From NCBI GenBank assembly GCA_033032175.1, contig CM065312.1:1550001-1614000 (forward strand): DNA of 64,000 nucleotides, read 5' to 3'. The stretch comes from Saturnia japonica (lineage: Eukaryota; Arthropoda; Insecta; Lepidoptera; Saturniidae). Of the stretch, positions 23,776 to 34,543 are shown one piece after another; positions within the stretch are counted from its first letter, which is position 1, and each line of letters starts with the position of its first letter. The position numbers and the translations under genes were made by a program. The notes beneath the pieces are model-generated. The model was not told the DNA's origin. It did no database searches and worked only from the letters and a program-made list of their open reading frames with translations.

Positions 23776-23970
23776 TGATGAATTTAAGAGAGGTAGGACA
23801 CAGAGAAACTTTTTTGAAGATTTCTGTCTACCGGGGCAGACCGATTACTGAAGTACTTCCAATCTACAGAAAGTTGTAGCCAGATAACCTTGTATTGTGT
23901 CCTGTGGTGTTTCTAGAGCTCTTTGCAGTAGGTGTGTTCAAAGGGTTCAGACATACCACCATGCATCACC
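23776..23970 (+). repeat. Family I repeat
   Basis: The blocks GAGGTAGGACACAGAGAAAC, AATCTACAGAAAGTTGTAGC, CTTGTATTGTGTCCTGTGGT and TCTAGAGCTCTTTGCAGTAG line up with 32475-32650 and 63525-63670. In those copies a LINE-like tail with CTTACCATCAG..GG follows. Probably the 3' region of a LINE or of a SINE that borrows a LINE tail. Confidence 0.45.
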
Positions 23971-24603
23971 AATACTATCATGATCGCAACAGACGTTGTA
24001 CTCGAAACTGCACCTTTACAATTGCACTTTAAAATGAACGCGGATCTTTGATTGGATTAAGTTCTTTTAAAGTACCTATTGGAAAACTAGTCAAGTTTAA
24101 AGTTACCTTAAAGCTTTGGTACCTAGTTTAGTGGATAGTGAATCTAGGGTTGCCTACTTTTCGTGGGGAAATAGATGCTTGTCTTAGCATATTGGCATAA
24201 TATTTTTTTTGAGACAATGAAACTTAAGTGTTAGCGCTTTGTTTGAGCTATTGATGGAAAACATCGTGAAGAAACACCTAGAAGCATAGTCATAGGGTAT
24301 TTTTGTCCTGGTAATCATGCTATTGAACAATTTTTTTTCAAACACCAGAATTTAGCATTGTTTTTATTGCTATACTAAGTAAGATCTTTAATACCTTTGT
24401 TTTAATTTTATTTTAATCAGAGCATTCATAAGATGTTCCCGTTATGCCACGAAGGCCCCTTCCAAATAAGTCACTATTATTATGAATAAAAAAAAGATAA
24501 TAATTAATTAACGTGTAGATAGATGAGACAGACCCACCTCAGTTTTTTTTTATAATTGTTCTAATTACGTGCCCTTTTTATTATATTATTGTAATTCCTT
24601 TTA
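23971..24603. other. No gene seen; possible SINE scrap
   Basis: TGATGGAAAACATCGTGAAG at 24252-24271 resembles the SINE-A body word. Nothing else recognised. Confidence 0.3.
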
Positions 24604-24995
24604 ACTAGCTGTGTCCGCGGCTCGGTTCGCGTGGAAGACAGAAAAACGCGTTGTGTGCTTATAAAAATCGTAAGTTTTTTATAACTTGAATATCTTTTTT
24701 ATTGAACATATAGTGATTTTTTTTTTATAAGGACCAATTATCTAAGGAGTACATCAAAAGAAAAACTGAACAAAATGAATCCAGTAGTTTTTGCGAGATA
24801 CGCCCATAACGGCAGTCCTGATGTCAGCACCATTCATGAGAGATATTACACAAGCCTTCATGCAGTCGGGGAGACACATAAAAGAAATGGAAGGAACTTG
24901 TCATTGACCTTAGCCAATCCTTGCACCGCGTTTCGAAATGGGGACCGAGTAATTTGGTTGAATTCAATGCCAAGAAAACTCAGGTGTGAGTAATA
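24604..24995 (+). repeat. Family D-like repeat
   Basis: AACTAGCTGTGTCCGCGGCT, CGGTTCGCGTGGAAGACAG is the family D start. The right edge is uncertain. The 72-codon frame at 24775-24993 shows no recognisable domain and may be unrelated sequence. Confidence 0.4.
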
Positions 24996-25782
24996 AATAT
25001 ATAAAAATTGTGTCTAAATGTACAAATGGTATATTTTCGAGGCTAAGTGTCTTCAAAGCTTGTCTCCAAGCCCGGTGAAACTGCTAAAGCTTTTTGAGGC
25101 TTCAGGATCCTTAAGGCTTATATGAGAGACTAGAGTTTCAGCATCACCCACAATTTAGCCGTATATAATCAAAAGCGGCAAAGTTGGTCTGTCCGATAAT
25201 GTGGTAATTCACGAAATACTAATACTTACTTAACATTTCAATCGTATCTGTAGTGTATTACGAGTATTTTATATGTAGGTACATAGAAATAAACATACAG
25301 TTATGTGGGGTGGCGGGTATATGTTTCAGTATGAAATAAATCTCTGACAGTGCACGAGTGTTTCAGTTTAAATCTAAATTTACCGAAATATTACAGTATC
25401 CATAGACATTTATGGCGAATTTTTGACTATTCGCTTTGGGTGAAGCTAGCAGTAAAATATTGGCCATGGATACTGTATTGTCCAGAACTATATCAGATCA
25501 CAATCACAATCACAATCACCTCACCAGTGTACGTCCGCTCCGCACTACGGTCGGCTTGCTAATTCCTGCCATTTTTTTTTAGTACTTACTATACTGTTAG
25601 CCTTAGAGGCCCTGAAGCCGCTGCGGCTTTTACAGCTTCACCGAACTTGATTTCCTGCCATATGCGCTCGTCTCTGTTATATAGGCGCTTCAGACGAAGT
25701 TAATACACTATAGATACAATTGAAATTTATTCGTTTTTGTGAATTACCACATTATCTCTCAGTCCTACTTTGCCACGTCTAT
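24996..25782. other. No gene; short hexamer repeat and a small stem
   Basis: A (CACAAT)n-like run, about four units, lies at 25499-25522, followed by CCGCTCCGCACTACGGTCGG, a word common in moth repeats. ACAGTATCCATAG (25393-25405) pairs with CCATGGATACTGT (25463-25475). Confidence 0.4.
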
Positions 25783-26420
25783 ACTCTATACTAATATAAT
25801 AAAGCGGAGAAGATTTTTTTGTTTGTTTAAATACGCTAATCTCTGGAAGTACCAGTCGGATTCGGAAAAATACTTTTGTATATGATAGCCAGACTCTCCA
25901 GAAATAGTATAGGCTATTTAAGATTAGGTTACAACTCTCAGATAGCCTTAAATATTGATTTTTGTTACGTAAGTCGGAAGTCGAGGCCCTCCCGAACTGC
26001 TTTAACCGCGTGCGCTGAGGACGCGTAATTGTTAATGATACGGAAATACAATGCTCTACAATAATATTGATCCTTAGTATATATAAAAAAAGTCAGCGAT
26101 AGTATATGCCTATCTCTTATACATAAGGTATTTTGTGAAAAAGATCTGTTGTAAATTAAAAAGTGATTTATACGCATTATTTTTAGACATGGCATATTAA
26201 TCTTTACAAACAAAAGTTACTTCATCATAAAGACAATTTTATAAAGTTAAATTTTGCTCTTTAAATTATGCTATTTGGACACATAGTTTAGGAGATAATG
26301 AAAAATAAAATAATTAGTACTTGCGGTAGAACAATTATGATAGGACTACACGGGTGCGTTGGCGGCGCGGTTTTTGTCGAATAAAATAAACACAGGTGAA
26401 ACCGAGGGGCAAAGCTAGTT
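25783..26420 (-). repeat. Family E repeat, long inverted copy
   Basis: On the minus strand it runs from ACTAGCTTTGCCCCTCGGTT, TCACCTGTGTTTATTTTATT to TTTATTATATTAGTATAGAG. Its body (ACTATGTGTCCAAATAGCAT, AAAATTGTCTTTATGATGAA, TTCGGGAGGGCCTCGACTTC, AGAGATTAGCGTATTTAAAC) is colinear with the 13993-14730 copy. Non-coding, about 640 bp. Confidence 0.65.
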
Positions 26421-27481
26421 TGATTCTATACGGCTCAATTATAGTCCAATTAATTGATTATTGGATAATTTAAAATCACGATCGCATCCTTTTAATCACC
26501 TATCACATAGGCACTACAAAGGCAGCAGACGGCTGAAATATTAATCAGAAAATCATTAATGAAAACTCTATAAAAACGTAAGCGTCGAAAAGCACTCGAC
26601 ACTCGACTACCAATACGGATTTCGACACTCAATAAACAGCCTGCTAGCTTGAAAATTTGTTACAACAACATCGAAGTATGAACAAATATTCTACAATGAA
26701 ACATTGAAATGAAACTTAGTATTTTGTATTGTCAAACACAGAGGTCGAAGAGGGGAACTTACTAACCTCCTCCTTTTTTGAAGTCGTTTAAAAAATGATA
26801 ACTAACTGGCTGACTGACATATCAACGCACAGCCCAAAGTACTGGGGTAGAACCGAGAAAATTTGCATGCGGGTTGCTTTTTGAAGGTGAGCACTAAACA
26901 CGTTTTTGAAAATTGAATACCAAGTTGATAAAAAGGTAGATAAATGTTTGTGTTAAAATCCGTCATTTTCGATGGTGGAAAAAAATTTAGCATTCAGTTA
27001 GAATGGGGCATAACTCAATTATGACGCGAGCGAAAACACGGCGAAAGCGCTAGTGAATAGTGATACATAACAATAAAGTTACAAAGTCGCTACACTATTA
27101 GGTATATAACGACAGAGTTCAACCACAGAAACGTTTAACCAGCTTATAATCGCTTCACAAGAAAGTAATTTTCGAGTAAAAACCTGCTGCTTGTCAACGT
27201 CAATTATTGAGGTACTGGGGGCAGCACGAGGCGGATATTTCCGCGAATTTCTTCACAAGACGCCCTCCTATATTAAACGTCACGTAGCAGAAAATGCATT
27301 ATTAAAAAAAGCAATAAATCTTTATTTTCTTATACTTTGTATATTGTAGCTGTTTAAAACGAATTCACCATATAAATTAAAAATATTTCTTTAGACTCTT
27401 TATTCAAATCGAAAAAGCAAATGAAAGTTTTCAACTTAACCTTCTTTTACATGAAGACAAGCAAAGCAAAAAAAGAAAACC
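26421..27481. other. No gene; one family G end
   Basis: CTAACCTCCTCCTTTTTTGA, AGTCGTTTAAAA at 26763-26795 is a solitary family G right end. The rest has no recognised feature. Confidence 0.35.
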
Positions 27482-27600
27482 AGCTTCAATGATTTTGAGT
27501 AGTTCCCTAATGTATCTTCGAAGTTGAAGGTCCAATGCCAATGAAATTAAAATAGGACCACTCTTGAGGTCCTATCCAACAAAAAAATAATCATCAAACT
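27482..27600 (+). repeat. Family G repeat, truncated copy
   Basis: Contains GCTTCAATGATTTTGAGTAG, TATCTTCGAAGTTGAAGGTC, AATGCCAATGAAATTAAAAT. The right half is missing after a TCATCAAACTTCTTCTTCTT stretch. Confidence 0.6.
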
Positions 27601-29197
27601 TCTTCTTCTTCTTCCTAACTTGGCAACCGGTCCTCTTTAATGAAGACCATTACTGCCATTATCGAATGAATTATATTTTCATGTGTTATGACGATTCAGT
27701 ATCCTAACAAGATGGTGGCTCCCTTGTTACAACTCTCTAGGAAGTTTTTGTGGGATCGCGGAATGAATGCTTTCAGCTTATTTTTATAATCCACTTCACT
27801 TATGCACAAAAACCAAACTATATCACGCAAAACGCCACCAATATTACATAATATAGGGCCAAAACCTAAGTAAATGAGTTAAAAATAAAAACCACAACAT
27901 GTCACTTCAAGATCCCTCCAAAAACGATCATCTAACTTAATTATTATTAATGATTACTAACTTCATTAAGTTTTGGCACGCGGGATAATAATTTTACCGT
28001 TATTTTTGTTTGGTGAAAGAAGAAGAATTATAACTTCTTACATACGTATTTTTGACATAAGTACATACAATTTTTTACCGTGTAAAGTTAAAAAAACATT
28101 TACTGTTTGAAAATGTTTACATTGTCCCTTCTTTATGACCTTTCTACTAAAACACAAAAATTCAAAGAGAACAAACTTCAGAGTACAATGAGGTTCCAGC
28201 CTTTAGAAAAATATTATAAAAAAATTTAAATTTAGATCACGAACACTGACTGATTGCTTTAAAAACATATTTTTTCTTTTTAATTAATATTAATTCTTAT
28301 TTCTAAGGCAGTATCGTTTAATTTCCTTAGTCGAAGGCTAGTCATAGACAAAGAGGGGTAACCGCGCGGCACGTGTACACAGGAAGTAGTGGTAATAAGG
28401 AATTTTTATGTATGTTTCATTATTCCACTGCTCTTTATTTATTTATGTAACGCTGGTTTCATGAGAAACGGATTTGTAAATGGCTTATTTTGTCTCTACG
28501 TCGCATGTCGTATGTTATTTCAACACAAACTTTATATTTATTTTTGTTGCGCCTTAACCTTTACTGAGAACGTTAACCACATTTCCTTTTTCAAATATTT
28601 CCATGTCTATGGATGTGAAATAGCCTATTATATTCAGAAATTTAATAGCACCATAGAGAGAAAGTTACAGGGCACATTGTTTATATGGATAAATTTTGAA
28701 AACGTTTTGGGTTAGGTAATTTTGACGACGTGGGTATAGTTACTATGTATATAACTCTCCTAATGTTTTATTTACTACAAATTGGGATATATTGTAAATT
28801 AGACTCGGTATGTAGCGTCTCGAAACATCTCTAGTGAAAGTCAAAATGAGGGTAGTTAGTAACTGCCAACACTTATAAAGATACCGCAATACATCAGTCG
28901 GCTTATGACCACGACCTGTGAAACCAGGTCGAAACTTTGAGCAATTAAAAAGTAAAAGTGTATACATGTTCTAGAATCTAGACACTTGCTAAATAAATAT
29001 TTATAAGGATATCGGCTTACCATCAGGTGAAATAATTATTTGTACGAGTTATTATGAAAAAGCTAAGTAGTAAGAGAAGACAAAATGAGTCCCAACCACC
29101 ATGCGCATGTTAATAAGCCTGTCACATGACTCTCTTTTGGTTTGTTACGTTTCGTGATAAGCCAGTGTATTTTCAGCTACTATTCTTTATTATCGTG
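27601..29197. other. No recognised gene
   Basis: Open frames at 28389-28715 (plus) and 28743-28967 (minus) have no recognisable domains. The 28389 frame is hydrophobic and very AT-rich, as random AT-rich DNA tends to be. Confidence 0.3.
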
Positions 29198-29632
29198 CTA
29201 GCTGTGTTCGCGGCTGCGCCCGCGTGGACTACAGTATGCCGGCCGCAGTTATTTCAAAGACAAAAATGCTTATTGTCGGGGATCCTTACAAGATTCACAT
29301 AATGTACTCTCGTTGATATTTTAATTCGTAGATCTTAAAAAGAGCTACAATTATGGTCTATATTAATTTGATATATTATCTCTTATGGTTTACTCAACGT
29401 AAGCAATTTAAGCGCCCCAAAATCGTAGTTTTTCCGAATTGATTTTTGTTTGCACGAGACCCTAATTCTTTTTTAATATAAAAGTAGCCTACGTTACTCC
29501 TTATAACATGATCTGCCAGTGAAAATCCCGGCAAACGCAGACAGACAGACAATTTTCTTTTTAATTTTTTTATAAGTACCCTGTATCAATATCAGACAGA
29601 CACTTCAATTTTATTCTTTTGTATAGATAACT
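29198..29632 (+). repeat. Family D repeat
   Basis: It opens CTAGCTGTGTTCGCGGCTGC, GCCCGCGTGGACTACAG, contains AAAGACAAAAATGCTTATTG and GATCTGCCAGTGAAAATCCC, AAACGCAGACAGACAGACA, and ends near TTTGTATAGAT. Non-coding. Confidence 0.55.
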
Positions 29633-30245
29633 GATTTCAGATACTAAAGATACCTTGTACTAGCTCGGTCCTTGACTGTAATAATAACAATCGATAGCGT
29701 GGTCCGACACTTCGCTATCAATTTTTCACATCACTGCCCTCCTGGGGGTAATGTACCTTACAAATAGGGTGTCCAACAGTCTCGCAATATGTCTTGGTAT
29801 TTTGTTTCTAGAACTCTGGTAGAAACTTTTTATGAAATGAATGCTAATATTGTCCGGTAATATAAACAAGTTGTTATGTAGGTACTTAAGTATAATATTG
29901 TTGGTGGAGGTACATCTAAAAAATAAACTAGTAGTTGTCATAGACTCTCTGAAGGATGTTTCATTATTCTCATTTAATACATAACACAAGTCATAAAAAA
30001 CATCGCATTTTTTATGTATGTGTATCTATCTGTTGGTTTGCCGCGACTTCGCCTACATGTTTTCTTTGTAGATATTTACTGAATCCGCGGATATTCGAGA
30101 AGGAAAAAATATTCGTATCCGTAGTTATATTTTTTGCAAATGTTAAACGGATCTTTTATACTAATTGCTTAAAAAACATTTCAAAAATAGCAATCATAAA
30201 CATTGAACTCCTTAATTTAATTTATGTGTTATTAACATAATACCT
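29633..30245. other. No gene seen
   Basis: Short frames only (for example 29726-29989 minus, 29956-30240 plus). None is recognisable. Confidence 0.3.
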
Positions 30246-30920
30246 ACTAGCTGACCCGCACAACTTCGTTTGCGTCAGATAAGAAAGAGAGAGAGCGGGT
30301 TAGAGAGAGTGGGTTGTAGGCACCAATAATACTAAATAATAATTCTAAAGGAGCTGAAACTGTCTTTATTTTGCTGCGGAGTTATTCTAAAACTGTGATA
30401 TCTCCTAATATATTCATTGAAATAAATTGATGTAGGGGGCAATTTTGTTCTAAATTAAATACTTATGATGAATAAAGTATTTATTCCCATAAGGATTAAT
30501 ACCATGTTTATAAAACCACCTTCGCAAATAAAGCATTATTTTAGGACAAAGTTTATTACCATAAGTACTATACTAAGTCATCCTTCAAAAGATAGACATA
30601 TGCTGTCGCTAGGTTATTTTTTAACTTTCTAAAAGTAACAATTCCGTCATACATGATTTTTGCTGAACTATAACCATTTACGCAGCGCACGCAAGCAATA
30701 GAAGCTCTCAAGAGGAATAAGTTTTCTCCGTTTTTGCAAGATTTTTCATTTAAGCTCCGCTACTATTGTTCGTAGCGTGATGGTAGCCTATAACTTTCCT
30801 AGATAAATGGGCTATCCAACACTGAAATAATTTTTCAATTCGAACCAGCAGTTCCTGAGAGTAGCGCGTTCAACCAAACAAACAAACAAACTCTTCAGCT
30901 TTATAATGTTAGTATAGATA
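30246..30920 (+). repeat. Family H repeat, full-length copy
   Basis: It runs from CTAGCTGACCCGCACAACTT, CGTTTGCGTCAG to TTCAGCTTTATAATGTTAGTATAGAT, about 675 bp. Internal blocks GCAGCGCACGCAAGCAATAG and GATAAATGGGCTATCCAACA recur inverted at 20073-20410. Start and end words resemble those of family E but the body differs. No conserved frame. Confidence 0.65.
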
Positions 30921-30939
30921 TTAGATATAAATTTTTCGT

Positions 30940-31125
30940 TTTTCCTCCTGCCTCAAGTAAGTACTCTAATAATGAATTGTCATTAATCGGGCACAAAGCC
31001 AAACTTCAAGCTACTACTGAGAATTTCATCGAAAAACCGAGTAGCACTTTGCTCGACCTGAGAATCGAACCTAGGACCTCGAGCATAGCAGTCTCGTTTA
31101 GGACCACTAGTCTAATGAAGCAGTT
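30940..31125 (-). repeat. SINE-B with tRNA-like head
   Basis: On the minus strand TAGACTAGTGGTCCTAAACG and CCTAGGTTCGATTCTCAGGT occupy A- and B-box positions, followed by GAGCAAAGTGCTACTCGG and GCTTTGTGCCCGATTAATGA. The last word recurs at 22672. It differs from the SINE-A head (GATCGACGTAGGTTCGAA). Confidence 0.5.
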
Positions 31126-31645
31126 ATGAAGTTATGAACTGTCAATATTAAAGCGATAAGCTCTAAATCAGGCTTTTTTAAACATAAAATACACCACTTT
31201 GTAAATAGTAGGCGTGCGAAGCTGGGGCTAGTTTATAAGAAAGCATTTATATTCATGCAGCGTTGTTTAAAACAAATAGAATTTTTTTTTTCTAGAAAAT
31301 ACTTCGAATATTATTCATGAACTATTTTACTACTCTACACCATTTCCTTTTGAAATATCTCTCTTGTTAATCAACTTATACCCAAGTTGATGGAGTGTGA
31401 AAAGTAATTATCTGTGAATAGTGGGTAGAAAGATGCCTTCCGCGTCGAGAGTCGAGATTCAATTGCGGGCCGGAGTAAAAAAATGTATACAGATAAAATT
31501 TCTCCCAATATGGGTATTTGTGCCTATAGATGTTTTATCTGACTACGAAAAAGGAGGGTCATGTTTTTGAAACGTGTGCATGTAGGTACCTATGTCTATT
31601 CCTTTGGCACGCTCTGTACGTTTAGATGTTTATGTAATTGGTTTG
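31126..31645. other. No gene seen
   Basis: No recognised element. AT-rich. Confidence 0.3.
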
Positions 31646-31735
31646 TCGGATTTTTTGCTCCATTTTAATTTCATTGGCATTGGACCTTCAACTTCGAAGA
31701 TACATTAGAAAACCTTTTTGTTAAAAATTGTCTTG
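31646..31735 (-). repeat. Family G repeat core
   Basis: CATTTTAATTTCATTGGCAT, TGGACCTTCAACTTCGAAGA is the complement of the family G core. Both ends are lost. Confidence 0.6.
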
Positions 31736-32309
31736 TTAATGTTAAACTACGTCTCGCCGTTCGAACGAGCGTCACGAATGTCTGACAAACCACAATCATA
31801 GTTCACAATTACTAGCACACCCGTAATAAAATTATATCCTCCCTATAAAAGGATTTGAACCCAGTGAATACAGGACCTATGTTTGCCATCACCCACACAT
31901 TATGTATACTTATAAAATATGGAAGGTAGACGAAAGTACGGACAAGGTGATAAGGTGTCCGGCTGTAAGCAGCAAATTACAATTTAAAAGCCCATCAAAC
32001 CGGCGCGGCGCTAGCGTGGTAAGAAGGAATTATACTTTTTAGTGTTTTATAGTTTTTACTGTTGGTAAACTAAAAAAGATAATTGAACAATAATTAAAGA
32101 GTTTGTGGAGTGAAAAGTTGGTCAAGTGGGCAAAGAAAGAACTTTTGGTGCTCTCTTTCAAATTTAAGCACTTGTTACCGTGGTACCTACCTGGCGCTTT
32201 TCGACGGACAATTTTTCATACATAGAGATGGCACTCCCTCCATTGTATAAATATGACGTATATGATGTACACGTGACGTCAAACCAAGGTAACATGTTCA
32301 CTGGGACAC
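31736..32309. other. No gene seen
   Basis: Unrecognised DNA with a short GGCGCGGCGC word near 32000. Confidence 0.3.
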
Positions 32310-32474
32310 GATGATGGGTCAGTGATTACGTGTTCGGATTCTGCGTCGATCGAAGTTTGGATGAATGAAAATATCCATGAAACCAAAGTATATCGCTACC
32401 ATTCTCAAGTTGAAAATCTGTCGGTAAGCACCTATAGGTTTTTCCGGCAGCTGCACTTGAGTGCCAGAGAGAGG
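32310..32474 (+). repeat. SINE-A copy (degenerate)
   Basis: A mutated head (GATGGGTCAGTGATTACGTG, GATCGAAGTTTGG) is followed by the 'caagttgaaaatctgtcgg' and 'cacctataggtttttccggcagctgcacttga' parts of the SINE-A body. Family I follows directly. Confidence 0.5.
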
Positions 32475-32728
32475 GGTAGGGTACAGAGAAATTTCTCTAT
32501 AATTGAGACAGACCGAATGGTGGAATAACTCCACTCTACAGAAAATCGCAGCCAAATGGCCTTTTGTTCAGTTCTTGCGATTAGTAGGGTGTCCAGAGCT
32601 CATTGGATAAGGGGGTTCAAGATCGACAACGCGCTTCTGATACCTCAGGTGTTACAAACGTCCATAGTCTACGGTAATCCCTTACCATAAGGCAGGCCAT
32701 ACGCTTAATTACCACCTTACGTCATTTA
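32475..32728 (+). repeat. Family I repeat with LINE-like tail
   Basis: GGTAGGGTACAGAGAAATTT, TACAGAAAATCGCAGCCAAA, TTGTTCAGTTCTTGCGATTA, CCAGAGCTCATTGGATAAGG match 23776 and 63525. Then AACGTCCATAGTCTACGGTA, ATCCCTTACCATAAGGCAGG, CCATACGCTTAATTACCACC matches the 3' tail of the jockey-like LINE at 49000-49062. Confidence 0.5.
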
Positions 32729-32732
32729 AAAT

Positions 32733-32803
32733 TATAATAAAACAACGTGCTTGATATTCTATTGTGTATGAAGTAGTTTTGGAACATGCAATACATCTTA
32801 ATA
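32733..32803 (-). repeat. Copia LTR, terminal part (left of mariner)
   Basis: The plus-strand string TATAATAAAACAACGTGCTT, GATATTCTATTGTGTA (32733-32768) is repeated at 34558-34593 next to a Copia primer-binding site, which identifies it as the 3' end of a minus-strand LTR. The 28-bp core recurs a third time at 34139-34166. The LTR is cut by the mariner insertion at the TA of 32802-32803. Confidence 0.55.
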
Positions 32804-32835
32804 ACAGGTGTCCAGAAAGGGTATCGGGTATTTGT
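32804..32835 (+). repeat. Mariner left TIR
   Basis: ACAGGTGTCCAGAAAGGGTA and the next 12 bases. 29 bases (from 32807) are exactly complementary to 34075-34103. The outermost three bases differ between the ends (ACA against CAA). Confidence 0.9.
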
Positions 32836-32919
32836 TTTCGCGCCATATTCGAAACGGGGCGTCTAAAGGGTGCGGGGAGGGGTTCGTGGCGTCCGCCATT
32901 TTGTGGAGTTTTAGTCACG

Positions 32920-33999
32920 ATGGAACAGTACTCGGGGACGCATCGCGCATTTTGCGTACGAGCGTATTATCGTAATGGTGATTCAATAGTGACTGCTCAA
33001 CGTCTCTATCGTGCGGAATATCGTACACGCCACGCGCCAAGTGACGATAGCATTAGGAAATGGATCAGTATGTTCGAAAATACAGGTGCGACAGTTAAAA
33101 TTCAAAACTCTGGTCGTCCTCGTTCAGTTCGCGATGAAGAAACAATTGAAGAAGTTGAGGCGTCGGTTCGTCAAAATCCGTCTTTATCCATCCGAAAGCG
33201 ACGCCAAGCGTTGAACATCAAAAAATCGTCTTTACATTCGATTTTAAAGAAAGACTTACATCTAAAAGCCTATAAAATTCAATTGGTTCAAGAAATGAAG
33301 GATACGTACTATGCTAATCGACTGAATTTTGCGAACGAAATGCTGCAGCGATTTAACAATTTTAACAACATACTGTTCAGTGACGAAGCAAATTTTCACC
33401 TGAATGGTCATGTTAATAAGCAGAATTGTCGGTACTGGGCAGTGGAGAATCCGAGACGAAAGCATGAACGACCCCTGCATAGCCCAAAGGTCGTTGTTTG
33501 GGCCGCTATGTCTGCTAAAGGCATAATTGGTCCTTATTTTCATGAAGATCAACGAGGCCGAGCAATTAATGTGAATAGTGACCGTTATTGCGATATGTTG
33601 CGAAATTTTTTAGTCCCAGAGTTGCAGGAGGTTGCAGGTTTCAACTCAAGAACGTGGTTCCAGCAAGATGGGGCCACTTGCCATACCTCAAATGACTCAA
33701 TGGAAGTTGTTAACGAATTATTCCCTAATAAAGTCATTTCGCGAAGGGGTAACATCAACTGGCCTCCCAGAAGCCCCGACCTTAGCCCGCTTGACTATTT
33801 TGCATGGGGATACCTTAAAAGTAAGGTTTATCAAAACAATCCGACGAATCTAACTCAGTTAAAGCAAAACATCAGGTCAGAAATGGCAGTAATATCGATA
33901 GCTATGTGTCAACGTGTTATCGCCAATCTTCGTTTCCGTTTAGAAGAGTGCCAGCAACGTAACGGTCATCATTTGGATAACATCATCTTTTCCAAATAA
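32920..33999 (+). CDS. Mariner transposase (DD41D), intact, 359 aa
   Basis: It should catalyse cut-and-paste transposition of its element in the nucleus by binding the TIRs. Residues 1-60 form an N-terminal helix-turn-helix of the kind that starts EQ...RAFCV.AYY..G.S...AQR.YR, and residues ~80-120 form a second DNA-binding helix set. The RNase-H-fold catalytic domain follows: D155 in FSDEANFH, D250 in QQDGATCH, D292 in SPDLSPLDYF. There are 41 residues between the second and third aspartates, which is the DD41D spacing known from the rosa/visitor group, not the DD34D of classic mariner. The linker WPPRSPDLSPLDY is typical. The open frame extends upstream to 32764, but that ATG lies outside the left TIR, so I place the start at 32920 (MEQYSGTH), inside the element. 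No frameshift or internal stop. Confidence 0.92.
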   Translation: MEQYSGTHRAFCVRAYYRNGDSIVTAQRLYRAEYRTRHAPSDDSIRKWISMFENTGATVKIQNSGRPRSVRDEETIEEVEASVRQNPSLSIRKRRQALNIKKSSLHSILKKDLHLKAYKIQLVQEMKDTYYANRLNFANEMLQRFNNFNNILFSDEANFHLNGHVNKQNCRYWAVENPRRKHERPLHSPKVVVWAAMSAKGIIGPYFHEDQRGRAINVNSDRYCDMLRNFLVPELQEVAGFNSRTWFQQDGATCHTSNDSMEVVNELFPNKVISRRGNINWPPRSPDLSPLDYFAWGYLKSKVYQNNPTNLTQLKQNIRSEMAVISIAMCQRVIANLRFRLEECQQRNGHHLDNIIFSK

Positions 34000-34074
34000 T
34001 TCTCCAATTCATATGCTAATAATAAACAATAAACTTTTTTATTGCATACAAATAATTTTTGTTTCATTGAACTT

Positions 34075-34106
34075 ACAAATACCCGATACCCTTTCTGGAC
34101 ACCTTG
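34075..34106 (-). repeat. Mariner right TIR
   Basis: ACAAATACCCGATACCCTTT and the next bases mirror the left TIR exactly over 29 bp, followed by TTG and the flanking TA. Confidence 0.9.
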
Positions 34107-34166
34107 TATATTATATTATATATTATTATAATCTTCCATATAATAAAACAACGTGCTTGATATTCT
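34107..34166 (-). repeat. Copia LTR, part right of mariner, plus an extra LTR tail
   Basis: Read on the minus strand: 34166-34139 is another copy of the last 28 bp of the LTR, and 34138-34107 (TGGAAGATTATAATAATATA...) looks like the start of an LTR. An LTR end is thus joined head-to-tail to an LTR start. The assignment of the LTR start is inference from the Copia-like TGGAA word. Confidence 0.45.
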
Positions 34167-34170
34167 TCTA

Positions 34171-34451
34171 GTGAAACCCGAATCGTCGAATAGTTGCTTT
34201 AACTTTTTCCACAGTTCTGCACTAGTCTGAACATCTTTAATGTGCACGTATAATGACGAGTCGATAGTCAGTATCAACTTCGCTTTAGTTTTCACATCAT
34301 CTGCGGCTCCTACTGTTGTATCTCCTGTCGTCTGCTTGATGCAAGCCGACATTCCCTCCAAACCCAGGAAATTCTCCGCTGCGAAAGCCCACTCACTGTA
34401 ATTTTCACGCCCTTTGAGTTTAGGCACACTCACAAGATAATTCGACGTCAT
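34171..34451 (-). pseudogene. Copia gag N-terminal fragment
   Basis: The minus-strand frame starts at ATG 34451 (MTSNYLVSVPKLKGRENYSE) and runs about 94 codons with the Copia-type Gag signature: KL.G.ENY.EW (residues 11-21), L.I..S....I....TA.ELW..L...F (residues ~61-87). Intact Copia Gag would continue for hundreds of residues. Here it stops matching after the DDSGFTR block, where LTR-derived sequence is joined (about 34166-34171), sharing an AGAAT microhomology. The start is supported by its position just after a primer-binding site. Dead. Confidence 0.75.
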
Positions 34452-34543
34452 CTTTACTCACAGTGAGTTTTCTCAATCTGCAAAACTTTATTTATCACTT
34501 TTACTTACTATAAATTATATATTTCGCGAGAAAAATAGATGCA

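Larger units (their letters stand above)
32804..34106 (+). mobile_element. Complete Tc1/mariner element, DD41D (rosa/visitor-like)
   Basis: 1303 bp bounded by inverted repeats that match perfectly over 29 bp (32807-32835 against 34075-34103; each starts GGTGTCCAGAAAGGGTATCG read inward) and flanked on both sides by TA (32802-32803 and 34107-34108), the canonical mariner target. It contains one intact transposase gene. It sits inside a Copia LTR, so it is younger than that insertion. Perfect inner TIRs plus an open frame indicate a recent or still competent copy; activity itself is inference. Confidence 0.9.

Noticed and set aside
28389..28715. Membrane protein gene of 108 codons
   Set aside because: Hydrophobic bias is expected from T-rich DNA in this frame. 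No family likeness, no paralogue and no splice context.
32764..32919. N-terminal extension of the mariner transposase from ATG 32764
   Set aside because: This ATG lies outside the left TIR in Copia LTR sequence, and the extra residues read straight through the TIR. The in-element ATG at 32920 fits the family start.
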